Source of the DNA: Muraenolepis orangiensis
Taxonomy: Eukaryota > Chordata > Actinopteri > Gadiformes > Muraenolepididae
Assembly (NCBI GenBank): GCA_027704905.1
Contig: JANIIK010000598.1
Coordinates: 102,001-166,000 of the forward strand
Direction of reading: 5' to 3'
Length of the DNA stretch: 64,000 nucleotides
The notes under the pieces were generated by a model. The model did no database searches and was not told where the DNA came from. It was given only the letters and a program-made list of their open reading frames with translations. The number at the start of each line of letters is the position of its first letter. Within the stretch, counting starts at the first letter, position 1. The position numbers and the translations under genes were made by a program. Positions 54,280-64,000 of the stretch are shown in pieces.

Positions 54280-55385
54280 GAGTTGTTTAGGTTCTGGGCA
54301 AAACTCCTGATCTGCCTGCCCACTAATCTACCTTCACTTAGATAGTCTTTAGCGGCTTGCTTGGCTCAAGGCTAAACTCATGGGTAGGGAGCAGACAATA
54401 GAAACAGTCAACCACCAGCCCGGAAGAGTGCCCCCTCCCCAGGACTTAACCCCCTCCTCAGGACCAAGTGGAACGTTTGTTGCACTTGGACAACAAACGT
54501 ACTTCAGTAACTGAAATTACATTTATTTTACAAAAACAAATACAAACAACAAACACATACATATGTCTAGGGGTGGATGGATACATATTGGTGAGGAGCA
54601 CGAGAGTGTGACTGTGTGTCTGTGTATCAGAATCCAAAAGGGCAGAGCTGTTGCTCTCAGATGGTTTTAGCCCCCCACACCTTCACCAGGTGTGGGTAAT
54701 GAACATTCAGCTTCCCCACTGCTGCTTGCTCTCTGGTGTTCCCTGTATGGCCACTACAGAGACTGCAGGGACACAGGGGGTTGTAACAATGATTGAGTCC
54801 ATAATTGGGCCATAATTGAATATCACTGTTTATCATTCGGTATTGTGAAGTCATGAATAGCGATATATTGACCTATTGCAGTACTTACTAGTTGGGTAGC
54901 CAAAATTAATCACGATTTACAAAGTATGCCCTTTAATTAATAACTATTGTGGCTTATGATAAAGACTAATAGTCTCACTATTTAGACATGTTTTTTTTTA
55001 TTCAAATGTATGCCCACTCAATGTCCAGTCTCTTCCTCTAGGAATGCCTGACTGCGTGCCTTAACCTGCTCTTTCATGACCTGTAAGTATATGGTAAATG
55101 GACTGCATGAAGCGTTTTTCCAACCTGTGGCAACTCAAACCGCTTTAAAAGTTGTGGGTCAGCCATGCAAGGCAACCGCCAGCTCACTATCATAAAATCA
55201 AGTCCCATCTGGCGTTATGAAGAGTGCTATTTATGTCTGGCAAAGTCTGTCCTCCAACAGAGTTATTTTGTTTTTGAAACCATGTTCTGTTTACATGAGT
55301 ACAGCATAGCGCTCCAATCTGGACAACCTCATTCCTCCAGCCTTCGTTTGTAGAGAAACCAATCCCATAGCTCCTCCTCGGCCCT
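54280..55385. other. Flank upstream of IFI27-like gene a3
   Basis: No gene. Nearly identical to 33689-34795 of unit 2, with the intact L2 target site near 54605-54625. Confidence 0.6.
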
Positions 55386-55393
55386 TATAAAAG
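55386..55393 (+). promoter_or_regulatory. TATA box, unit 3 IFI27-like cluster
   Basis: TATAAAAG 42 bp before the ATG at 55435. Likely the only working core promoter for genes a3 and b3. Confidence 0.65.
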
Positions 55394-55434
55394 GGCAAAC
55401 TGAGAAAGCTTCAGAGTCATCGTCAACCAGAAAC

Positions 55435-56313
55435 ATGGATCTTTGTAAGTAGCATATCCTTAACATTGTTTGTGGAAATGTTTGTTTCATGTTCTGAATG
55501 AAATTGCCTATGTTTGTTGATATAAAAAAATAACAAAAATCAAATATTTGGGTTTAAAGTCAATTATTTTTGCCTTTTTTAAAAGTAACTGCCTTGGTCT
55601 TGGCTGCAGTTGGGTTTGGTAAGTAGAGTGACCTCTCTTGATATAGCTTTTGGCATAGGATATTGTTTTAAAAGCATTAGATGTATGGACATTGCTTAGT
55701 GTCTTCATCTGCTTGTCTGTTACAATGTGCTGCCGTGGCCATGGCCCCTGTTGCTCTGGGGGCCGTTGGATTCTCTGCCGTAGGAATCACAGCGGGGTCA
55801 TATGCTGCAGGCATGATGCATAACCTGTCAATTTAAACTGTAAATGATATTACCATGCACTTTACTGCAACATTTGCACTCTGGTTAGATGCTCGTACTT
55901 GTGCAATGACAATACATTTGAATCTATTCTAATCTAATGATGTCCGCAGCTGCCATAGCGAACGGAGGCGGGGTGGCAGCGGACTCTGCAGGTAGGACAA
56001 ACCTACACCTAAACCAATTCACATCAGCCAGGTGGCATTTCTTGAATGCAATTGTAGGCGACAATTTTTTTTCACACGTTTTTGTTTAGCTACTTTTATT
56101 TGATTAATTCAACTTCATACTATTAATGGAAAAAATGGTTTATGATAACGACCAGTAGTCTCACTATTTAGACATGTTTTTATTTATTCCAAAGTATGCC
56201 CACTCAATGTCCAGTCTCTTCCTCTTTGCATGCAGTTGGATTCACTGCACCAGACACCAAAGCGGGGTCAAACGCTGCAGGGGGCACTAAGGGGGATTGG
56301 CAGTGGCAGTCAG
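55435..56313 (+). pseudogene. IFI27-like gene a3, exons 1-3 (broken)
   Basis: Exon 1 55435-55444, exon 2 55586-55618, exon 3 in two pieces 55727-55818 and 55937-55991, and a decayed exon-3 copy ending 56313. Same AG-to-AT acceptor loss and same 118-bp LINE-Y tail (55819-55936) as a1, so both lesions predate the split of units 1 and 3. Confidence 0.75.
55819..55936 (+). mobile_element. LINE-Y tail in exon 3 of gene a3
   Basis: 118 bp between duplicated ATGATG; its end reads CTAATCTA, closer to the TTAGAT-type tail than unit 1 (CTAATCGA). Confidence 0.8.
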
Positions 56314-56810
56314 GTAGGACAAACCTACACCTAAACAAATGCACTTTGCTTGAATGAAAATCCAACTGTGGATTCAAGTCATTCAATGACATTGAATTGC
56401 TTGAAGGCTGTTTGCTGGGAGGGCACTTGGATTTGTTTTACTTGAGAATTGTAGGCCACTTTTATTTCACTTATTTGTTTAGCTACTTTTATTTGATCAA
56501 TTTGACTTTATACTTTTAGTCACTGCTTTCCAATACAAATATTACACATTTGACAAAAGCCCTTGGCATGTCCCTAGGATTCATTCAATGGTTTGTAAGG
56601 ACTTATCAGCCTCACACACCTGGTGGAGAACACAGTTTTAGTAGTAAAAGTTCAAGCCACACAGCCAGCTGCAGTGCATTAGCCTGTTGCAGGATATTTT
56701 TGGATGATAGTCAATTTTGCCCTAGATGTCATTTTTAGGTACAATAATACACTTTTTGTAGTACCTCAATATAATGTAATAATATGACTGTGGAAATGAA
56801 CAAAGCAAAC
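56314..56810. other. Intron-like sequence, unit 3
   Basis: Matches 13188-13684; no coding signal. Confidence 0.6.
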
Positions 56811-57572
56811 GATAGTTATGTGATCATAACTCTAGTACTATGATTATAGGCGTAGCCGTCTAGGCTTCGCCTTATGGGCTTGTCCCGGGCGCAAATCACG
56901 TCCACTGGAATGTTCAGCAATGTACGTGGGCCCCGCCCACATTCCCCACGGGAACGTGCATAAAACGCCGGCCGAGCCCCTACTCACCCTCCAAGCTATT
57001 TCTTCAGCAATGGGGTGCAGCAGGTGGGAAACTAGACGGCTACGCCTATAATCATAGAACTAGAGTTATGATAACATAACTACCATTCTATTTCTTATAG
57101 GCTACGCCGTCTAGTGGACCCAGGTCCCGGGGCACACCGGACTCAAGAAGACATGATTATAATATATAATAATAATATGGAGGGTGGAACGACAAAGACG
57201 GCCCCCTTCGCCAAAAGTCGCCCACCTCCGTCGCTAGAGCAGCGCTCGCGACCGGGTCCTGGAGCATGGTCTCGATGCTTGACGATGCTTCAACTGAATG
57301 GGATGTCCCCATTTCAGCAAGCCGTCCAACCAATCGAGTAGGAGGCAGCGCTCTCGTCATGACGCATAGCGCTCTGAGGGCGAGCAGACATAGGCCTGCA
57401 GACATAAGCGCTTGGCCCTAGCGCCGCCGGGTTCGGAAATGCACTGTGGACAATTTACATCGTTAATCTTTAGTCATTACTTACCTTCCGCATTGCTGAA
57501 AGAAATGTGAGGGTGAGTGCCGCTTGGCGGGGCCCACGTGATTCAAAGCCGGTGTAGCCTGTAAGAAATAGA
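56811..57572 (-). mobile_element. DIRS-like remnant, unit 3 (uninterrupted)
   Basis: Same as the two halves in unit 1 joined at GTCTAGTGG (57109-57117), the empty site of the cargo transposon. A Gag-like minus frame lies at 57157-57405; no reverse transcriptase part remains. Confidence 0.6.
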
Positions 57573-57628
57573 ACCAAATAAATAATTGTTTTCTCTCATC
57601 TTGCGTAGTGTGCAAGATGAGAAACACA

Positions 57629-57714
57629 GTGTGGTTGGTCTGGGCACAGCTGCTACTACTGCAATCGCATGTACAGGAGGAGTAGTGACAGCAGCATTTG
57701 CTGCTCTCATCTAA
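57629..57714 (+). pseudogene. IFI27-like gene a3, last exon
   Basis: Same as 18848-18944, including the hairpin insertion at the acceptor (57594-57620); ends in TAA. Confidence 0.65.
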
Positions 57715-57765
57715 CAAAAATCCAAAATTTGTGTGTAATGTCAATCTTTTGTCTTTTTTTAATAG

Positions 57766-58633
57766 TGGGCTTGGCTCTAGTTGGTGGTGGTAAGTAGAGT
57801 GTCCTCTCTTGATATAGCCCTCGGCATAGGATATAGTTTTAAAATAAGATGTATGGACATCGTGTTGCTTAGTGTCATTGTCTGCTTATCTGTTACAAGT
57901 TGCTGCCGTGGCCCTGGCCCCTGTTGCTCTGGGGGCCGTTGGATTCACTGCGACAGGAATCGCAGCGGGGTCCACAGCTGCAAGCATGATGTCCGCAACG
58001 GCCGTAGCGAACGGAGGTTGGGTGGCAGCGGGCTCTACAGTGGCTGTGTTGCAGTCAGCAGGTAGGAAAAACCTACACCTAAACCAATTCACATCAGCCA
58101 GGTGGCTTTACTTGAATGCAATTGTAGGCACGTTTTTGTTTAGCTACTTTTATTTGATCAATTCAACTTCAGACTTTTAGTCACTGCTTTCCAATACAAA
58201 TATAACACATTTGACAAAAGGCCTTGGGATGTCCCTAGGATTCATTCAATGGTTTGTAAGGACTTCACCTCACTTAGCCTCACACACCTGGTGGAGAACA
58301 CCTTTTTAGTAGTAAAAGTTCAAGCCACTCAGCCAGCTGCATTAGTCTGCTGCAGGATATTTTTGGATGATAGTAATCAAACTTTTGTGATGTCATATTT
58401 GTAGTTACAATAATACACTGTTTGTAGTACCTCGATATAGTGTTATAATATGACTGTGGAAATTAACAAAGCAAACAAGTCATTTTGTTGTTTTTTTATT
58501 ATTGTTTTCTCTCATCTTGCGTGTAGGTGTGCTTGGTCTGAGCACAGCTGCTTCTACTGGAATCGCTTGTGCAGGGGCTGCAGTGACAACTGGTGTGGAA
58601 GCTGCTGCAAAAGCTGCTTTTAAAACTGCTTAG
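57766..58633 (+). CDS. IFI27/ISG12-like gene b3
   Basis: Exons 57766-57789, 57900-58061 and 58527-58633 with consensus splice sites; with exon 1 at 55435-55444 (2.3 kb upstream) the frame is 303 nt, 100 residues. The coding exons look identical to b1. The hydrophobic start LLGLALVGGVAAVALAP, the core GAVGFTATGIAAGS and the alanine-rich end fit ISG12. Because unit 3 lacks the cargo transposon, the distance to the promoter is short, so b3 is the copy most likely to be expressed. Alternative splicing into the dead a3 exons is possible. Confidence 0.8.
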
Positions 58634-58665
58634 TGTCTGCTCTCTGCTCTCTGCTCTCAAGGGCA

Positions 58666-58671
58666 AATAAA
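58666..58671 (+). terminator. Poly(A) signal of gene b3
   Basis: AATAAA 33 nt after the stop codon. Confidence 0.65.
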
Positions 58672-59098
58672 TGCTTGACCCCCTCTGTCTGTGTTATGCC
58701 TCATGATTTCTCTTTCAGACATGTATAATGACTGTTAATGTAGTTAACTTGCATGTCAGTCTATGATTGACAGGGCTGGGCCATATGTTTATATCACTGT
58801 TTATCGTGAGGTCATGAATAGGGATATATTGACCTATTGCAGTACTTACTAGTTGGGTAAAAATGAATCATGAATTATAAAGTATTCCCTAGTCTCACTA
58901 TTTAGACATGTTTTTATTTATTCAAAAGCATGCCCACTCAATGTCCCTCAATGTCTCTTCTTATAGGCCTGACTGCGTGCCTTAACCCCTATCTATACCT
59001 GCTCTAACATGACCTGGAAGTATCTGCTAAATGGACCGCATTTAGAAAGCGCTTTCCCAACCGGTGGCAACTCAAAGTGCTTTATATTTTGTGCCTCA
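58672..59098. other. Interspersed repeat before the minisatellite, unit 3
   Basis: Same as 19891-20315; no gene. Confidence 0.6.
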
Positions 59099-60304
59099 CA
59101 TTCACCCATTCATACACCCATTCATACACCCATTCATACACCCATTCATACACCCATTTATACACCCATTCATACACCCATTCATACACACCCATTAATT
59201 AACACATTCATACACCCATTCATACACCCATTCATACACCCATTCATACACCCATTCATACACCAATTCATACACCCATTCATACACCCATTCATACACA
59301 CATTCATACACACACATTCATACACACCCATTCATTCACCCATTCATACACCCATTCATACACCCATTCATACACCCATTCATACACCCATTCATACACC
59401 CATTCATACACCCATTCATACACACCCATTCATACACCCATTCATACACACATTCATACACACACATTCATACACACATTCATACACAGCCATTCATTCA
59501 CCCATTCATACACCCATTCATACACCCATTCATACACCCATTTATACACACCCATTCATTCACCCATTCATACACCCATTCATACACCCATTAATACACA
59601 CCCATTCATTCACCCATTCATACACCCATTCATACACCCATTCATACACCCATTTATACACACCCATTCATTCACCCATTCATACACCCATTCATACACC
59701 CATTCATACACCCATTCATACACACCCATTCATTCACCCATTCATACACCCATTCATACACCCATTCATACACCCATTCATACACACATTCATACACCCA
59801 TTCATACACCAATTCATACACCCATTCATACACCCATTCATACACACATTCATACACACACATTCATACACACATTCATACACACCCATTCATTCACCCA
59901 TTCATACACCCATTCATACACCCATTCATACACCCATTCATACACCCATTCATACACACCCATTCATTCACCCATTCATACACCCATTCATACACCCATT
60001 CATACACACATTCATACACCCATTCATACACCAATTCATACACCCATTCATACACCCATTCATCCCATTCATACACACCCATTCATTCACCCATTCATAC
60101 ACCCATTCATACACCCATTCATACACCCATTCATACACACATTCATACACCCATTCATACACGCATTCATACACACATTCATACACACATTCATACACAC
60201 ACATTCATACACACATTCATACACACCCATTCATTCACCCATTCATACACCCATTCATACACCCATTCATACACACCCATTCATTCACCCATTCATACAC
60301 CCAT
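59099..60304. repeat. 12-bp minisatellite, unit 3
   Basis: About 1.2 kb of CATTCATACACC-type units. It keeps one plus frame open for about 430 codons, an artefact of a repeat lacking stops. Confidence 0.95.
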
Positions 60305-60582
<278 letters not shown>

Positions 60583-60713
60583 TCCAACCTGGTGCAACCT
60601 GGTGCAACCCATTCCTCAAGCATTTGTTTATAGAGAAACCAATCCCAAAGCTCCGTCCTCGGCCCTTTGAAGGGCAAACTGAGAAAGTTTCAGAGTCATT
60701 CTCAACCAGAAAC

Positions 60714-61039
60714 ATGGGTCTCCGTAAGTAGCATATCCTTAACATTGTTTGTGAAAATGTTTATTTTATGTTCAGAATGAAATAGCCTATGTTTATTAAA
60801 TTTGCAGGATCTTTTTGGATAATAGTTGAAATTTTTGTAGGTACGATAATAAACTTGTTGGTATTACTCTAATATAAAGTAATAATATGACTGTGGAAAT
60901 AAACATTAATTGGTGTTTTTGAATTATTCATTTCTCTCATCTTGCGTGTGTGGCTGGTCTGGGCCAAACTGCTACTGCTGCAGATGCTTGTACAGGGAGA
61001 GTACTGGTACTGACAGCGGCACTGGCTGCTCTCATCTAA
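60714..61039 (+). pseudogene. IFI27-like fragment c3
   Basis: Exon 1 60714-60723 and last-exon copy 60948-61039, same as c1; no core exons, no TATA box. Confidence 0.7.
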
Positions 61040-61344
61040 ATCCAGCTGGAACTGATGTCCTATGCGCTTTTCTTGTTGAACAGATGAACTAAAACTATTG
61101 TTAAAGACGTTAATGGTTTTATTGTTAATGGTTGTATCACCTTCACCAGGTGTGGGATTAACAATCAGCTTCCTCACTGCTGCTTGCGCCTTGTTGCCCC
61201 TGTATGGCCACTGCAGAGACTGCAGGGGACGCAGGGAGTCGTAACAACTCCTTCCCAGAGAGGCTTCCTAAAGGAAACCCAAAAGAAACACCAGAAAAAC
61301 AAAGACCCCTTTTGCAACTGTGTCCCATCTCTGGTCCTCCAGCA
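61040..61344. other. Unit 3 / unit 4 junction
   Basis: Uninterrupted version of the sequence split by gypsy-C in unit 1 (site near 61168) and by gypsy-D between units 2 and 3 (site near 61316). Confidence 0.75.
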
Positions 61345-63700
61345 ACCTAGGAAGCTTGAGAAACAAAGACAAAAATATTATCAACCCCTCGGATGTGCAT
61401 CCGTGTACACGGTAATAGGACTGAGAGTGGAACCTTGAACCTTCTCAACTGTGGAAAAGACAATCTGGTTGAATTTCTTGGCAAACCGGATGTTCAACAC
61501 CATCTGATCCCAGCTGAAGAAGGACAGCACCTGCCGCAAAGTCACTGGCATCAACAGGAAAGGTTCTTCAAACCTTGGGGCAGCCAAGACAGGAGCATTT
61601 GAAAGCAGCGCATTGGCAGCATCAAAATCCTGTTGGGTGGCCCCACTCCACTGGTACATTACCTTAGCACTCAGGAGGTTAGTAAGTGGGGTGACAACAG
61701 CAGCAAAATGTTGACAGAAGCCTCGATAGTAGTACCATTCCTAGGACACGCCACAACTCACGGCAAATTGATGGTACAGTAAAGTTAACAAGAGCCTTGC
61801 TTCCACAGGGCGCACCTGTCCAGGCCCAATCGCCTCTCCTAAATAGGTGATGGTGGCCTTGCCAAACTCTCACTTGGCAACTAACGTTAGCACTAGAGAG
61901 ACACTGGAAAGGCTTGCTGATCTGTTTAAGATGTCTGCTAGGTGGAACTAAACACGACCACATCATCCAAGTAAGCATCACACCCAGACAGGACATGACT
62001 AATGAGGCGCTGAAAGGTGGCCGGTGCATTCCAAACCCCAAAAGGCATAACCTTATATCGTAGGAAATGATCTGGAGTGAAACACAGACAGCTCCTTAGC
62101 ACGCTGGGTCAAAGGCACCTGCCAATAACCCTTTAACAGGTCACACTTGCTAACAAAGTTAGCGGATCCAACGCCATCAACGCAATCCTCCACACGAGGG
62201 AAACAATGTGGTTTCTTGACAGCAGTAAGTTTCCAGTAATCTGTACAGAAATGGTAAATACCATCTGGCTTACCAACTAACAGGGAAAGCTCCAAGCACT
62301 AAAGGTGGGTTCAGCTAAATCATGCTCCAACAGGTACTCTACCTCTTGTCCCAATATAGCCATTTTAGTGGGATTCACCCGATAGGCATGCTGTTTAATG
62401 GCCTAGGCCGGTCCTACATCAATGTCATGCTCATTGTTGGTGGTACGGCCTGGCACATCTGGGAGAAGACATGGGAAAGCGTCAACTACATCCACAACAA
62501 CTCCAAGTTTTGCAATCGTCCTTCTGTAATTCCACGAGATGGTTCCTATAGCAGACAACGCTGCCACTAACCAGTACTATGGCTGCTTGCGGGCTCCTCC
62601 CGAAAACAAGAACACAGGTGATGAGGAATCCGGTTTATTGCAAGAGTTTGAATAATAGTGTGTGGTGGTGGCTGTTTTAACCTGTGGGCCTTGATTAACA
62701 ACGACCCACAAGTGTGCTGCCTCACCAGCCAATCAGTCAGGCTTGGTGAGGCTGCACACACACACACTCCACATACCCCCAACGCCAAATTAAGGCTGGA
62801 AAATCTCCAGTCTATCCAAAAATATACCTGAACCGGACTCTACATGGTTTACAAGTTAAAAATAAAAAATAAAAACCCAACCCCCTTGTCCGTACACCAC
62901 CCCAGGGTGACCTGCCAACCCCTCCTCTCCCTCCTGAGTCTTGGAGACTGTAGGCCAGGGCTGCAGTGGTGCAGCCTGGTGGTGGTTTCCTCTGGACTGG
63001 CCATTGCTGGGTTGTCTGGATGGGCTGGGAGACTGGACAGCTAGGCCACGGTGGGAGGGCCCACCTCCAGCCCCCGGTTAGGCTACCCTCCACCAGGGCA
63101 ACGAGGCATCTTCCCCCCTTGATTAACAATGACCCACAGGTATGCAGCCTCCTGCTCCTCACTGGCAAGTTCAACACAGTATGATCTCAACAGTGCTTTG
63201 AAGGTTTGATGAAACCTTTCAAGAGCCCCCTAACTCTGTGGATGGTAAGCAAATCCTTAGCAAACTGCTTGGATATAACATTTGTCCCTTGGTCTGATTG
63301 AATAACCCCGTGGGATCCCAAAAGTAGACATAAAATAACTCATAGCCTTCAGGATAGAGCGAGCTGTAATGGACCTGAGAGGGTAGACGGACAGGTAACG
63401 AGTGGACTGACACACTATGGTTAACGGGGAGCAGTTCCCAGCTCATGAACGGGGCAGTGGGCCAACACAATCCACCAGGAGATGCTTAAATGGTGTGGCT
63501 ACAGCAGCAATAGGCTCTAACGGTTCTACTAGCTTTCAACAGTGACCCTCTCATTTTTTTCTAGGCTACTAAGCTCAGCTTCATAGTACTCAGCGACTGC
63601 TACAAGCTGCTCCTTGGTGCACCTTTCCAAGCACTGCTCAGAGGGTTCAGCATTGACGTCCTTAACGTGAGAAGCCATGTCAGCCTAACTAAACAATACC
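61345..63700 (-). pseudogene. Gypsy-B remnant, unit 4
   Basis: RNase H entry 61381-61659 with the same two small deletions as unit 2, broken polymerase 61679-62041, polymerase N-terminus 62053-62295 (a short deletion removes part of the SFPCLLV area), duplicated 390-bp stretch to 63130, integrase piece 63190-63480 (STRYLSVYPL-type, with VIQSDQGTN nearly readable), and a Gag start region near 63540-63680 with frame changes. Confidence 0.75.
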
Positions 63701-63744
63701 ACAACGCAGTGTACACACACCCAAGACTATAGCCAAGCGTAAGC

Positions 63745-63812
63745 ACCAGCCTACAACAAATATATTGTAGGCTGGTTTGCACCTGTTATGACAAATATAA
63801 CAGCTGCAAACC
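63745..63812. repeat. Twin hairpins, unit 4
   Basis: As at 29562-29629, with one mismatch in the first stem (TATTGT for TGTTGT). The remaining sequence to 64000 is gypsy-B leader. Confidence 0.7.
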
Positions 63813-64000
63813 GCAGTTAAGGGTTTTGCATGCACTCTTCTAGCCTACACAAAACCCACTGTAAAGACAATTATGTCCTTCCAGCTACCACAGTTTGTAC
63901 AACCCTCTAGCAGCAGTTAGCCTATGGGCTAGGTAATAAAGGTAAGAGACAAGGTAGGCCAAGCAACCACTCATGCATCATGGCTAGTCTACCTACATCA

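Larger units (their letters stand above)
61341..64000. repeat. Segmental duplication unit 4 (start only)
   Basis: Runs off the window inside the gypsy-B leader, equivalent to 3570 of unit 1. Confidence 0.85.

Overview
The window is a repeat-rich piece of a vertebrate genome, almost certainly a ray-finned (teleost) fish. The evidence is an L2 LINE with a YADD reverse transcriptase and the typical fish L2 tail, a sushi-type chromovirus, a DIRS-like element, very long GATA-type and 12-bp tandem repeats, and spliced interferon-inducible IFI27/ISG12-like genes. The species cannot be named from the sequence. There are no bacterial-style operons, rRNA genes or tRNA genes that I can recognise.

The main structure is a tandem segmental duplication with a basic unit of about 12 kb once later insertions are removed. 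Unit 1 runs from about 258 to 27480, unit 2 from 27481 to 39194, unit 3 from 48799 to 61340, and unit 4 from 61341 past the window end. Each unit has the same order: (i) a decayed, rearranged Ty3/gypsy copy on the minus strand (gypsy-B); (ii) the tail of a LINE (LINE-Y); (iii) an internally deleted Ty3/gypsy element (gypsy-A) flanked by the same GGTAT target duplication in every unit; (iv) a cluster of IFI27-like exons forming a decayed gene a, a readable gene b and a fragment c, with a DIRS-like remnant between them; (v) a 12-bp minisatellite and an ATAG microsatellite; then the next unit. Shared small deletions pair unit 1 with unit 3 and unit 2 with unit 4, so a two-unit block was probably duplicated.

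Unit-specific insertions came later. Unit 1 received a nearly full-length L2 (7703-11535), a 4.3-kb terminal-inverted-repeat transposon carrying an intron-containing cellular-type gene (13988-18330), and an intact-looking chromovirus, gypsy-C (22265-27310). Unit 2 has a 570-bp LINE-X copy inside gypsy-A. Between units 2 and 3 sits a 9.6-kb Ty3/gypsy element, gypsy-D (39195-48794), with two 1491-bp LTRs that differ at about three sites, a PNMA-like Gag and a full Pol.

The host genes most likely to matter are the IFI27-like b genes. In units 1 and 3 three exons plus a distant 10-nt first exon give a clean 100-residue frame; in unit 2 one exon is lost but the frame survives. The most informative element features are a complete-looking -1 frameshift signal at the gypsy-D gag/pol junction, an 11-nt self-priming match in gypsy-C, and the cargo gene in the TA-flanked transposon, whose empty site is preserved in unit 3.
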